Shown: positions 40,480-49,818 of the stretch, piece after piece
Layout: every line of letters begins with the position of its first letter
How positions within the stretch are numbered: position 1 is the first letter of the stretch
DNA from: Coxiella endosymbiont of Amblyomma americanum
GTDB lineage: Bacteria > Pseudomonadota > Gammaproteobacteria > Coxiellales > Coxiellaceae
Reading direction: 5' to 3'
Length of the DNA: 64,000 nucleotides
NCBI RefSeq assembly: GCF_000815025.1
Contig: NZ_CP007541.1
Location: forward strand, 434,001 to 498,000
Position numbers and translations under genes: made by a program
Notes under the pieces: generated by a model
Databases searched by the model: none
What the model was told of the DNA's origin: nothing
Seen by the model: only the letters and a program-made list of their open reading frames with translations

Positions 40480-41577
40480 ATGAAAGCTTTTTGTAGTAGA
40501 TTAACCATTTTGATTAGGAGATTATCAAGAGAGCGACTCATTACAAGTTTTAAAACTGCACTAGCTTGTTTGATGGGAATCTTTGTTGGGAAGATATTTC
40601 ATATAGCCATACCACAGTGGATTTTGATTACTATTGTAGTGGTTATGGCTACGAGTATTAGAATTGGTGGCACAATCATCAAATCATACTTTAGATTATT
40701 AGGCACAATTATAGGTGCACTTTTAGCGGCTCTAGCTCTTTTTTTCATAGGAAATCATGCCGATGTAATTCATCTTCTATTGATTTTTCTGATAGGAGTT
40801 TTTGCTTATTTAGCTTCCAGTCCAACGGATATCGCTCAATTTGGTTTGCTGGGTGCCACAACTATGGTAATGATACTGGATGTACAGGCACCCACATTAA
40901 AAACGGCTGTTGATCGAACCTCGGAGATTTTTTTAGGGGTTTTAATTGCTATCATTGTCAGTCGTTTTGTTTTTCCTCAACATGCTAAAAAACTTCTTCG
41001 TGCCAGTATTACGCACGCCTTACAGAAATTTCGTGTACTTTTTGAGTTCTTTATTAGTAAGGAATTAACTCCAGATGCTGTAAAAGAGCAAGAAAAAATT
41101 GAAAACCACATGATTAATGATATTTTAAAACAAAGTACTTTATTACAGGAAGCCATAAACGAAGATCCGAGAGTAAAAAAGAAACGCCTCATTTATCAAT
41201 CTATTTTTTTACTTGAAAGAAAATTACTTAGAAGTATTTATATGCTTCGACAGACTATTCTGTCTGATTCTATACAAACTCAAGATTTCGTAAAAAAAAA
41301 GGAACTTGTCGAACTGCTGAATCATAGAATATTATATTTATTTGATCTCTTGCATTCTCTATCATCACAACAAACATCTATTCACTCCTTTCCGCCAAGG
41401 CAAGAAATTTATAATGTAATTAATAAAGTAATACGATTTCTCTTTCAATCTACAGAAAAGGCTTGTCAAATTGTGCATATTTATGCTTTTGAATTTTGTT
41501 TAGAACATTTAGTTGCAGTATTATATAGGCTAGAGAAATGGCTCCGTAAGCTTGATTCTAGAGAGAATTTGAGTTAA
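40480..41577 (+). CDS. FUSC / aromatic-acid-exporter family membrane protein
   Basis: The N-terminal 165 residues hold about five or six membrane helices with the FUSC-type pattern (TSFKTALACLMGIFVGKIF, IRIGGTIIKSYFRLLGTIIGALLAALALF). The rest (about 170-365) is a soluble helical region. The family includes p-hydroxybenzoic acid exporters (AaeB) and YccS; here only one membrane half is present, as in many short members. Substrate is unknown. The gene stands alone and converges with the tRNA-Leu gene. Confidence 0.8.
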   Translation: MKAFCSRLTILIRRLSRERLITSFKTALACLMGIFVGKIFHIAIPQWILITIVVVMATSIRIGGTIIKSYFRLLGTIIGALLAALALFFIGNHADVIHLLLIFLIGVFAYLASSPTDIAQFGLLGATTMVMILDVQAPTLKTAVDRTSEIFLGVLIAIIVSRFVFPQHAKKLLRASITHALQKFRVLFEFFISKELTPDAVKEQEKIENHMINDILKQSTLLQEAINEDPRVKKKRLIYQSIFLLERKLLRSIYMLRQTILSDSIQTQDFVKKKELVELLNHRILYLFDLLHSLSSQQTSIHSFPPRQEIYNVINKVIRFLFQSTEKACQIVHIYAFEFCLEHLVAVLYRLEKWLRKLDSRENLS

Positions 41578-41607
41578 GAAAGAGTCCAAAATGAGGCAAT
41601 CCCACTA

Positions 41608-41693
41608 TACCGAGGGAGGGACTCGAACCCTCACAGTGTTTTATCACTACCGGATTTTGAGTCCGGTGCGTCTACCAATTTCGCCACCTCGGC
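41608..41693 (-). tRNA. tRNA-Leu (anticodon CAA)
   Basis: An 86-nt type II tRNA. The acceptor arm GCCGAGG pairs with CCTCGGT (the first pair is a G-U wobble), the D arm has the usual GGTAGACGC, the anticodon arm CCGGA/TCCGG encloses CTCAAAA with anticodon CAA, the long variable arm TAGTG/CACTG is a clear hairpin, and the T arm GAGGG-TTCGAGT-CCCTC is perfect. The next bases are TAGTGG, so CCA is not encoded and must be added. It lies 50 bases after folE on the same strand and may be processed from that transcript. It reads UUG. Confidence 0.95.
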
Positions 41694-41743
41694 CTTAGTT
41701 CAAAAGGCAAATCTTCTTGCTGATAAGATAATAACCTAATTTT

Positions 41744-42298
41744 TTAGCTCTTGATTAAATTTAAGAGTTCTGTGCGAGCACGATCATCTTTACAAAACGC
41801 ACCAAGCATTAAGAAAGTTATCATTTCAGGGTTTTGTTTTTTTACTCCTCGCATCATCATACAAAGGTGTTTTGCTTCAATGATAACTCCAACTCCTTTT
41901 GCATCGGTAACCTCAGCGATAGATTCTGCGATTTGTTTTGTGAGATTTTCTTGAACTTGAAAACGTCTGGAGTACATATCTACAATACGAGAAATTTTTG
42001 ATATTCCGATAATCTTTCCATTTGGTAAGTAAGCCACATGGCACTTGCCGATAAATGGCAGAAGGTGATGCTCGCATAGCGAATAAAGTTCAATACTTCT
42101 AACAATAATTATCTCGTTTATATCGGACTGGAAAATAGCATTTTTGACAATTTTGCACAATTTATCTTGATAACCGGATGTAAGATATTCTAAAGTTTTC
42201 TGAAAACGACGCGGAGTTTCTTTTAATCCCTCTCGCAAAATATTTTCTCCTAGATGCACCAGGATCGCTTCAATATGTTTCTCAATGGCACTGCTCAT
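41744..42298 (-). CDS. folE: GTP cyclohydrolase I
   Basis: FolE opens the folate pathway by turning GTP into 7,8-dihydroneopterin triphosphate. The zinc ligands Cys75 and His78 ([10 protein letters not shown]) and the C-terminal Cys146 (KHLCMMMRG) are intact, and [15 protein letters not shown] and [10 protein letters not shown] are family segments. The length of 184 is typical of short bacterial forms. It is the last gene of the minus-strand run emrA-emrB-hinT-folE, 64 bases after hinT. With folP in this window it supports a working folate pathway. Confidence 0.96.
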   Translation of the reverse strand: MSSAIEKHIEAILVHLGENILREGLKETPRRFQKTLEYLTSGYQDKLCKIVKNAIFQSDINEIIIVRSIELYSLCEHHLLPFIGKCHVAYLPNGKIIGISKISRIVDMYSRRFQVQENLTKQIAESIAEVTDAKGVGVIIEAKHLCMMMRGVKKQNPEMITFLMLGAFCKDDRARTELLNLIKS

Positions 42299-42362
42299 TT
42301 CTCTAATTTCCGGTGTTTTATGTTAAAATTAATAAATGGAGATCTGCTGTTATTTGAAAATA

Positions 42363-42701
42363 TCAACCCGGAGGCCATTTCATACGTCGACCTCCAAGTA
42401 AATGAAGATGGATATGGTATATCGCTTGCCCCCCTCCCCGATTGCAATTAAGAACGAGTCGATAACCAAAGTTCGCAATGTCGTTATCCTTAGCTAATTG
42501 AGATGCTGTCATTATCATTTGTCCCAAAAGTTGTCTATCTGTATAAGATATATCATTAATTGTAGCTATGTGTCGACGAGGAATGATAAGAATATGTACA
42601 GGGGATTGTGGTGTGATATCATGAAACGCTACTACTTGATCGTCTTCATAAATTAATTTACCGAGTTTTCCCTTAGAAATTCTACAGAAAATACACTTCA
42701 T
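42363..42701 (-). CDS. hinT: HIT-family nucleotide-binding hydrolase HinT
   Basis: HinT hydrolyses nucleoside phosphoramidates and acyl-adenylates. The His triad HIHLH (His96, His98, His100) lies in YHIHLHLLGG, and the N-terminal CIFCRISKG with two cysteines is typical of the family. The length of 112 is normal. Its ATG overlaps the emrB stop by 4 bases, so it is translated from the same mRNA as the efflux genes. Confidence 0.94.
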   Translation of the reverse strand: MKCIFCRISKGKLGKLIYEDDQVVAFHDITPQSPVHILIIPRRHIATINDISYTDRQLLGQMIMTASQLAKDNDIANFGYRLVLNCNRGGGQAIYHIHLHLLGGRRMKWPPG

Positions 42702-44269
42702 ATTCCGTTTACTTTTCTATGTGAAAACATAGCAGAAGGGGCAGCACTGCTTCGCAATTCAACGGTCTTTAAAACGAGTAATAGCGGTATTAATAGGATA
42801 AAGACAATGAAAATAATTCTAAAACCGTCTAAAAAACCAAGTAGACTTGCTTGTTGTTGTATAATTAAACCGAGACGTTTTATGCCTAAAGGACTTAAGA
42901 AAGGTAATTGATGCGAATTCATCCATTGATAAAAACTAGGATTATAGATAGTAATATAACTTGACAAGGTATTCCAATTAATTTGCGTGACCCGAGTAAC
43001 AAGAGTACTTATAAGAGAGATACCTATAGAGGTTCCTAGCATTCGTGAATAACTGTATAAACCAGCACCTTCTGTAATATCCCCTTTAGACAATGTAGCT
43101 AAAGAATAAGTAGTCAATGGTATCATTAATAATCCCATACCAAAACCAAGAATAGCGTTACTTGATAAAAACTCTTGTATTGGCGAGTTTAAATTAATAT
43201 GTGTAAATCGAAGTACACCGTAAGCACAAAATAACATACCCGCCATCAGGATGAGTTTAATATTAATATTTTTCATTAGCTGTGGTACAAATATTATAGC
43301 GATTACGCTGGCAATTCCTAACGGTGCCATGATCCATCCTGCAGTTAAAGCCGAATAATAGAATAAACGTTCTAATAAAATAGGTTCTAAAGTAATAAAA
43401 CTAAATAATGCGCCAGAAAATAGAGATAAAACAAGACATGAAATCCTAAAATTATAATCTTTAAAGATCTTTAACTTAATCACAGGAGTAGAATAAGTAA
43501 GACTGCGTATGATAAAACAAATTATGCAAAAAAAAGCTACTGAGCAGAAAAATAACATTATACCGGAATTTAACCAGTCATTTTCGTTGCCTTTATCAAG
43601 AAAAATTTGTAAAGTAGAACTTCCAATAACCATCAATCCTAGTCCTAGCCAATCAATACGTTGATAATAGCAACGTTCTGTTTCTGGAATTACAAACAGT
43701 GTTAATATTAATCCCAATAGGCACACTGGAAGGTTAATATAGAAAATCCATCTCCAATTCGCGTGTTCTGTAATAAAACCTCCTACAGTAGGGCCAAATA
43801 TAGGTGCGGCCATAACTCCAATACCCCAAATAGCCATCGCTTTACCTTGTTCTTCTAAAGGAAAAGTCGCTCGCAAAATTGATTGAGATAGTGGAATAAG
43901 AGATGCTCCAAATAATCCTTGAAAAACTCGAAAAATCACGATCTCTAAAAGGGATCGAGAAGTTCCGCATAAAATAGATGTGATCATAAAACCTGTGATA
44001 TTTATTAAAAGTAATTGTTTTTGTCCAATACGACTACTAAAAAATCCCGTTAAAGGCAACATAATAGCTGAAGAAATTATATATGAAGTTAATATCCAAG
44101 TAATCTGATTTTGATTTGCTCCAAGTGAAGGCATCATATGTGGCAAGGCAACATTAACAATAGTAGAGTCTAAAACCTCTAATATCGCAACCATCATAAT
44201 GGTAACAACAGTAATCCACCTTTTTGCATAGGCATCATTTTTATTTAGTAGATTATTAGTAGCCTTCAT
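42698..44269 (-). CDS. emrB: DHA2-family multidrug MFS transporter (EmrB-like)
   Basis: This is a 14-helix major facilitator of the drug:H+ antiporter 2 family that would pump compounds out with a membrane fusion protein and TolC. The helix I motif LDSTIVNVALPHM, the motif A loop GFFSSRIGQKQLL, and motif C AAPIFGPTVGGFI are visible. The length of 523 is normal. It overlaps emrA by 4 bases upstream and hinT by 4 bases downstream. The substrate cannot be read. No TolC is in the window. Confidence 0.9.
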   Translation of the reverse strand: MKATNNLLNKNDAYAKRWITVVTIMMVAILEVLDSTIVNVALPHMMPSLGANQNQITWILTSYIISSAIMLPLTGFFSSRIGQKQLLLINITGFMITSILCGTSRSLLEIVIFRVFQGLFGASLIPLSQSILRATFPLEEQGKAMAIWGIGVMAAPIFGPTVGGFITEHANWRWIFYINLPVCLLGLILTLFVIPETERCYYQRIDWLGLGLMVIGSSTLQIFLDKGNENDWLNSGIMLFFCSVAFFCIICFIIRSLTYSTPVIKLKIFKDYNFRISCLVLSLFSGALFSFITLEPILLERLFYYSALTAGWIMAPLGIASVIAIIFVPQLMKNINIKLILMAGMLFCAYGVLRFTHINLNSPIQEFLSSNAILGFGMGLLMIPLTTYSLATLSKGDITEGAGLYSYSRMLGTSIGISLISTLVTRVTQINWNTLSSYITIYNPSFYQWMNSHQLPFLSPLGIKRLGLIIQQQASLLGFLDGFRIIFIVFILLIPLLLVLKTVELRSSAAPSAMFSHRKVNGI

Positions 44270-45264
44270 GATTTTGGAGATGATTGCGTATCAATAGTAA
44301 CTGTACTACTTGCGCCTAGGCGAAAAGGAAAATTTAGATGTCGCCCTGTAATAATAACTTTTACTGGAAATCTTTGAGTCACTTTGACCCAGTTGCCACT
44401 AGTGTTTTCAGGCGGTAGTAGTGAAAAGCTCGTTTCACTGCCCGCACTAATGCTTTCAACATAACCGAGAAAAATATGGTTTGGATACATGTCGATTCTA
44501 ATGGTGGCTGATTGTCCTGGGCGAATTTTTTCGATTTGTGTTTCTTTAAAATTAGCTATAGTCCACCAGATATTATCTTCAATTAGGGAAAATAGGGACT
44601 GATAAGCATTGACGTTACTACCTCGGTGTATGTTAAAATTGACTATAAATCCATCGGATGGCGCTATTACATGAGTATAGGATAAATTGAGTTGTGATTT
44701 TTTTAAAAGAGCTTTGGCTAATTGTAGTTGAGGACTTTCATTACCAATTTGATTGCGTTTCTCAACTAGTGCTTGTAATTGATTTTTTGCCGCAGCCAGT
44801 GCACTTCTAGCAATATCTAGTTTTTTCATAACAAGATCACTATCTACACAGGGAATAAATTGTCTTTTTGACAAAATTAACATGCGTTGAAAAACGGCGT
44901 AAGCGTGAACAAGTTCAGATTTTTTTTCTAATACTACGATTTTTGCTAGCTTTATCTTTGTATCCATAATTTTAATTTTCTGCATAACATCTTTAAGTTG
45001 TGCGCTTGCTTTAATAAAATCAATAGTAAATGGAGTGGAATCAATATCAAAAAGGGGTTGTCCTTTTTTGACATGTTGATAATTGTGAACATACACCTTA
45101 GTAATTGCGCCATTAACTTGAGGAGAAATATTAATTACGTTTGTCTGTATATATGCATCATCTGTGTTAGGATAGCGTTTTTCGTGTTTCCAGTAAAGAT
45201 AACCAACAACAGTTAACGTGGTAATAACTAAAAGAGCCAAGATAATTTTAATAATTCTGTTCAT
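44266..45264 (-). CDS. emrA: HlyD/EmrA-type membrane fusion protein
   Basis: This periplasmic adaptor links EmrB to an outer-membrane channel. One N-terminal membrane helix (about 5-24), a first lipoyl half (ISPQVNGAITKVYVHNYQHVKKGQPLFDID), a coiled-coil hairpin (about 75-175), the second lipoyl half (VIAPSDGFIVNFNIHRGSNV) and a beta-barrel can be followed. The length of 332 is shorter than E. coli EmrA (390), mainly in the N-terminal and coiled-coil parts. It is the first gene of the run emrA-emrB-hinT-folE. Confidence 0.9.
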   Translation of the reverse strand: MNRIIKIILALLVITTLTVVGYLYWKHEKRYPNTDDAYIQTNVINISPQVNGAITKVYVHNYQHVKKGQPLFDIDSTPFTIDFIKASAQLKDVMQKIKIMDTKIKLAKIVVLEKKSELVHAYAVFQRMLILSKRQFIPCVDSDLVMKKLDIARSALAAAKNQLQALVEKRNQIGNESPQLQLAKALLKKSQLNLSYTHVIAPSDGFIVNFNIHRGSNVNAYQSLFSLIEDNIWWTIANFKETQIEKIRPGQSATIRIDMYPNHIFLGYVESISAGSETSFSLLPPENTSGNWVKVTQRFPVKVIITGRHLNFPFRLGASSTVTIDTQSSPKS

Positions 45265-45386
45265 AAAACTTTAATTTTTGAATATTTTAACACAAGAGGA
45301 TGATTGTGATAAGTGAGAAGTTTTTTAGTTAAAAGTGAAACCACAGACAACAAATTAATAAATTATGAACTAAACGACATTAAGAA

Positions 45387-45791
45387 ATGAAGTATTTGCA
45401 AATGATGGGTATTGATGTATGGCGTTTTCGTACACGGCGTCATAGCTACGGATATTATCGTTATGACTTACTGGATCATCAAGACTGCCAAGTGGGAATT
45501 TTATTAGCCGACGCGATATTGAAAAATGAAGCGGAGGCCCAGTTAGTAAAAAAAATTGCAGAAGCCACAAGAAAACGTATTAAAGGCGGGTTTCAATCTG
45601 GACGTTTACAATCTGATGAATTTGGGAAATGTATTATTTTTTTGGGTACCCAAGTTACTCATTTATTGAATTATCTCGGGCAAGTGAAGATAGTTAAGAG
45701 TTATGCTCCAGTAGAATTGTTGCAAGATACAACGTTGAAGATTCAAACGTGGAACGACTTGAAAACAGCTATACGATTAATGAATTTCTAA
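45387..45791 (+). CDS. Small protein, possibly DNA polymerase III psi subunit (HolD-like)
   Basis: A 134-residue protein with no signal peptide or membrane helix. The start MKYLQMMGIDVWRFR fits the HolD N-terminal pattern (QLGITQWSLR in E. coli), and the end, LLQDTTLKIQTWNDLKTAI, resembles the last helix of psi with its conserved Trp. The psi protein binds chi and the clamp loader to SSB. HolD is poorly conserved, so this is a guess from short segments and length (E. coli 137). It is next to valS, whose usual partner holC (chi) is not seen here. Confidence 0.45.
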   Translation: MKYLQMMGIDVWRFRTRRHSYGYYRYDLLDHQDCQVGILLADAILKNEAEAQLVKKIAEATRKRIKGGFQSGRLQSDEFGKCIIFLGTQVTHLLNYLGQVKIVKSYAPVELLQDTTLKIQTWNDLKTAIRLMNF

Positions 45792-45848
45792 AAATATAAT
45801 CGTTAGTAGCATTCTGAATACATTAAAAACTAATTCTAAATTTGGAGA

Positions 45849-48617
45849 TTATAAATTCTCGATATTTATATATCGTGATGTTAATTTCTTTAATCGCTTT
45901 TGTGTTTTATCTAGTAAAATGCGTTCATTTTTCACAACTTCTTCAGGAGCTTTTTTTACATAATCTGAGTTGCTCAATTTTTCCATGGATTTTTTTTCTT
46001 CTTTTGTAAGCTTTGTAATTTCCTTTCTTAGTCTGGTAAGTTCAGACCCTTTATGAATTAATCCTGATAAAGGAATATGGATTTCAAGATTATCCACAAC
46101 GTCGGCAACACTAACAGGTATCAATGTATCAGTATCAATCCATTGCCAGTTTCTAACTTTTCCTAATAATTTTATATACTGCTCCATTTCTTGTAAATTT
46201 TTTCTATCGTCCTCTTTTCCTTTGCTAAAAATGACTGTGGTAGCTTTAGAAGGAGAAATATTTATTTCAGCCCGCAAAACTCGAATAACGGTTATAATGT
46301 TTTTAAACCAATGAACTTTTTCGTTTACCTTATTGTCAAAGTAAGCTTCATTAAATTTAGGATAAGATACAATCATAATGCTGTTGATCTTTTTTTCTTC
46401 AAAGCAGTTTATCGTATGCCAAATTTCCTCTGTGATAAATGGTATCAGGGGATGTAAAAGTCGTAACAAAGTTTTTAACACTCTAAGAAGCGTGATTCTA
46501 GTACCGCGTTTCTGTGGGATAGTAATTTTTTCGTTGTGGAGAATACACTTAGCAAATTCTATATACCAGTCACAATACTCATTCCAAACAAACTCGTATA
46601 AAATTTTCGCAAGTAAATCAAAGCGATAGCGATTTAGAGCCTTTCTAACCTCTTTTATAATTTGTTGTAGAAAACTCATAATCCAGCGATCAAAAATGTT
46701 GTACATCAAAGGCTTTTTAGAATCAAGATCTTGCCCTTTTGTATGCATAATAACGAAACGAGCTGAATTCCAAATTTTATTACAAAAATTGCGATAACCT
46801 TTAATTCGATACATATCAAAAGTAATATTACGTCCAGTATTTGTCGCCAGTGTGCAAAAAGTGAATCGTAGAGCATCTGTTCCATAACTGGTGATACCTT
46901 GTGGAAACTCTTTACGTGTTAATTTTTCAATTTCTTTGGATTTATTCGGTTGCAACAAGGCGTGTGTTCTTTTTTGAATAAGATTTTCTAAAGAAATGCC
47001 ATCAATAATATCAAGTGGATCAATAATATTGCCTTTAGATTTTGACATTTTTTTTCCTTGATTATCACAAATTAACCCGTGTACATAAACTTCTTGAAAG
47101 GGGACTTCCCCAGTGAATTTTAATCCCATCATTATCATACGAGCCACCCAAAAAAAAAGAATATCAAATCCGGTAACCAAGATTTGAGTGGGATAAAAAT
47201 TTTTATAAACCTCTGTTTTTTTCGGCCAACCTAGCGTAGCAAATGGCCACAAGCTAGCAGAAAACCAAGTGTCAAGTACGTCTGTTTCTTGTTCTAATTG
47301 TATCATTGTTTCTAAATGATATTTTTTTCGAATCTCTTTTTTTGATAATCCGATATAGCAATTTTTCCTCTCATCATACCAAACAGGCAGGCGATGTCCC
47401 CACCATAATTGTCGGCTAATACACCAATCTTTAATATTAGTTAACCATTGTAAGTAAGTTTTTTCCCAAATATTTGGAATGAATTTTAATTTTCTCGATT
47501 TAATAACAGTCATAGCCGGTTCTGAAAGTGATTGCATTCTTAAAAACCATTGATCTGTCAATAATGGTTCAATAATAACTCCAGAGCGTTCGCCTTTAGG
47601 AACAAAAACGCGATACGGTTCAATTTTTTCGAGTAAATGGTTTTCTCTAAGAGCAGTTACTATCTTTTTTCGAGCGTCAAAACGATCAAGTCCCCGATAA
47701 GGTTGGGGTACATTTTCGTTCAATCGCCCTTCAGTGGTAAAAATGTTAATTAAAGGTAATTGGTGCCGCTGACCTATTTCATAATCGTTAAAATCGTGTG
47801 CGGGTGTAATTTTTACACTACCTGTTCCAAATTTATTATTTACAGAAATGTCTGAAATTATGGGGATAATACGATTAGTTAACGGTAGATGTACTGCTTT
47901 GCCAATGTATTTTTGATAGATCAAATTATCCGGATGAACAGCAATTGCCACATCACCAAGCAGCGTTTCAGGTCGAGTAGTAGCGACTATAAGATGTTCT
48001 CTAGCGTTTTCTGCTAAAGGATATCGAATATACCATAGAGAACTATTAACTGCTTCGGAGATTACTTCGAGGTCGGATACAGCTGTCTTTAAGACAGGGT
48101 CCCAATTAACCAGTCGTTTTCCTCGGTATATCAGTCCTTCATGATAAAGACGAACAAAGGCTTCGATAGTGGATCTAGACAAGCCTTCGTCCATACTAAA
48201 ACGTTCTCGTGTCCAATCTATAGAGGTACCTAGTCGACGCATTTGACAAGTAATTTTTTTTCTAGAAAAATTACGCCATTTCCATACTTTATCGATGAAA
48301 GATTTTCTTCCTAAATCATGTCGGGTATATCCCTTTTTGGCGAGTTGTTGTTCCACTACTATTTGAGTAGCAATACCTGCGTGATCTGTTCCTCCTTGCC
48401 AAAGTACTTGATTACCTTGCATTCTGTGATAGCGAGCTAAAACATCCATAAGAGTTTGCTGAAAACTATGTCCCATGTGAAGAATGCCTGTTACATTAGG
48501 TGGGGGTAATATAATGCAATAAGGATTTCCTGAACCAGAAGGGCGATTTAATTGATGTTTTTCCCAGTAGTCTGCCCATTTTTTTTCAATAATTTTTGGA
48601 TCGTAAGTTTTTTTCAT
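45849..48617 (-). CDS. valS: Valyl-tRNA synthetase
   Basis: This class I synthetase charges tRNA-Val and edits threonine. The HIGH signature is HMGH (residues 47-50, in PPPNVTGILHMGHS), and KMSKS is intact near 520 (KKMSKSKGN). The CP1 editing domain has TTRPETLLGDVA and PAHDFNDYEIGQRH. A C-terminal coiled-coil arm (about 855-922) with the usual charged repeats is present. I take ATG 48617 (MKKTYDPK), since the upstream TTG adds four unmatched residues. The length of 922 is slightly short of E. coli's 951. Only 66 bases separate it from the divergent lptF. Confidence 0.97.
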   Translation of the reverse strand: MKKTYDPKIIEKKWADYWEKHQLNRPSGSGNPYCIILPPPNVTGILHMGHSFQQTLMDVLARYHRMQGNQVLWQGGTDHAGIATQIVVEQQLAKKGYTRHDLGRKSFIDKVWKWRNFSRKKITCQMRRLGTSIDWTRERFSMDEGLSRSTIEAFVRLYHEGLIYRGKRLVNWDPVLKTAVSDLEVISEAVNSSLWYIRYPLAENAREHLIVATTRPETLLGDVAIAVHPDNLIYQKYIGKAVHLPLTNRIIPIISDISVNNKFGTGSVKITPAHDFNDYEIGQRHQLPLINIFTTEGRLNENVPQPYRGLDRFDARKKIVTALRENHLLEKIEPYRVFVPKGERSGVIIEPLLTDQWFLRMQSLSEPAMTVIKSRKLKFIPNIWEKTYLQWLTNIKDWCISRQLWWGHRLPVWYDERKNCYIGLSKKEIRKKYHLETMIQLEQETDVLDTWFSASLWPFATLGWPKKTEVYKNFYPTQILVTGFDILFFWVARMIMMGLKFTGEVPFQEVYVHGLICDNQGKKMSKSKGNIIDPLDIIDGISLENLIQKRTHALLQPNKSKEIEKLTRKEFPQGITSYGTDALRFTFCTLATNTGRNITFDMYRIKGYRNFCNKIWNSARFVIMHTKGQDLDSKKPLMYNIFDRWIMSFLQQIIKEVRKALNRYRFDLLAKILYEFVWNEYCDWYIEFAKCILHNEKITIPQKRGTRITLLRVLKTLLRLLHPLIPFITEEIWHTINCFEEKKINSIMIVSYPKFNEAYFDNKVNEKVHWFKNIITVIRVLRAEINISPSKATTVIFSKGKEDDRKNLQEMEQYIKLLGKVRNWQWIDTDTLIPVSVADVVDNLEIHIPLSGLIHKGSELTRLRKEITKLTKEEKKSMEKLSNSDYVKKAPEEVVKNERILLDKTQKRLKKLTSRYINIENL

Positions 48618-48695
48618 ACATACTAACAATTAAAGTTGATTTTAGTGACTAAAAATTTCTCGTATTCAATCATAAAAAAATTGGTTTGTCAGTGA

Positions 48696-49805
48696 ATGAT
48701 TATTTTTCGTTACTTAAGTAGAGAAATTCTCCATGCTGTATTAATGACAACATCAGTTTTATTAATTATTTTTACTTCTAACCAGTTTGTACATTATCTC
48801 AATGACACCGTTATTGGTAAGCTAAGCATTAATATAGTAATGAAAATTATGTTATTACAAGTACCTGTGTTGTTGAGTTATTTGCTACCATTAAGTTTAT
48901 TTTTTAGCGGCTTATTGGTTTTAAGGAGGATGAGTATAGATCATGAAATGATTGTTTTGACTGCTTGTGGAGTAAGCCGTGCTCGAATTGTATCCATAAT
49001 TATGATACTAGCTACTTTCATTATGTTGTTAGTAGGTTGGTTAATGTTATTAGTTAAGCCACGTGTAGAATTGTATCGCATTAAAACTCTTAATAGGGTA
49101 ATGGAAAACATGTCTTTAATAAGGATTATCCCACATCAATTTCAATCGTTAGGTGATGATGGTAGCAAAGTTTTTTATGCAGATAGTGTTGTTAGTAATA
49201 TGTGTTATGAGCGTATGAAAAGTGTTTTTTTTGTGGGAAGTAAGAAAACTGTTAAAAAAAAAGAACGATGGGACTTCATTGTAGCCGATGAAGCCGACAA
49301 GTACAAGAAATTAAATAATGCTAATTTTATTGTATTTAAAAACGGGTTTCGTTATATAGGAGTGCCGGGAGACTTAAAATTTGACATTATTAAATTTAAT
49401 CAGTACGGCATTCGGTTAGATGGATTTCATATAGTGAACATCTCTAAAAAAATACAAACTGTACCCACGACTACATTATGGAAATTGAGAAAGATAAGTC
49501 TAAAAGCGGCTGCTGAATTACAGTGGCGATTGATGATACCTATCTCTGTCTATATTTTTGCTTTATTGCTCGTACCACTAAGTGCAATTGACCCAAGAAG
49601 GGGGAAGTTCGTTCAAATATTATTAGCTATTTTAATTTATATTATCTATGCCAATTTGATGTTCTTAGGTAGGGTTTGGATTGAAAAAGGAACGATTAAC
49701 CCACTAATCGGATTAACCTGGATAAATGGGTCTCTTTTGTTGTTGGCGTGTGCTTTGTGTTTTTTTCAATCGCGGTGGTGGTTACGATTACTGCGTTTGA
49801 TTTAG
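48696..49805 (+). CDS. lptF: LPS export ABC permease LptF
   Basis: LptF is one of the two permeases that, with LptG and LptB, extract LPS from the inner membrane. The N-terminal pattern FRYLSREILHAVLMTTSVLLIIF and the six membrane helices (three at each end) flank a periplasmic beta-jellyroll of about 130-260. The length of 369 matches LptF. lptG follows after 13 bases. In many gammaproteobacteria the divergent neighbours are pepA-holC-valS; here valS is next directly. Confidence 0.93.
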   Translation: MIIFRYLSREILHAVLMTTSVLLIIFTSNQFVHYLNDTVIGKLSINIVMKIMLLQVPVLLSYLLPLSLFFSGLLVLRRMSIDHEMIVLTACGVSRARIVSIIMILATFIMLLVGWLMLLVKPRVELYRIKTLNRVMENMSLIRIIPHQFQSLGDDGSKVFYADSVVSNMCYERMKSVFFVGSKKTVKKKERWDFIVADEADKYKKLNNANFIVFKNGFRYIGVPGDLKFDIIKFNQYGIRLDGFHIVNISKKIQTVPTTTLWKLRKISLKAAAELQWRLMIPISVYIFALLLVPLSAIDPRRGKFVQILLAILIYIIYANLMFLGRVWIEKGTINPLIGLTWINGSLLLLACALCFFQSRWWLRLLRLI

Positions 49806-49818
49806 AGAAAAATGCATC

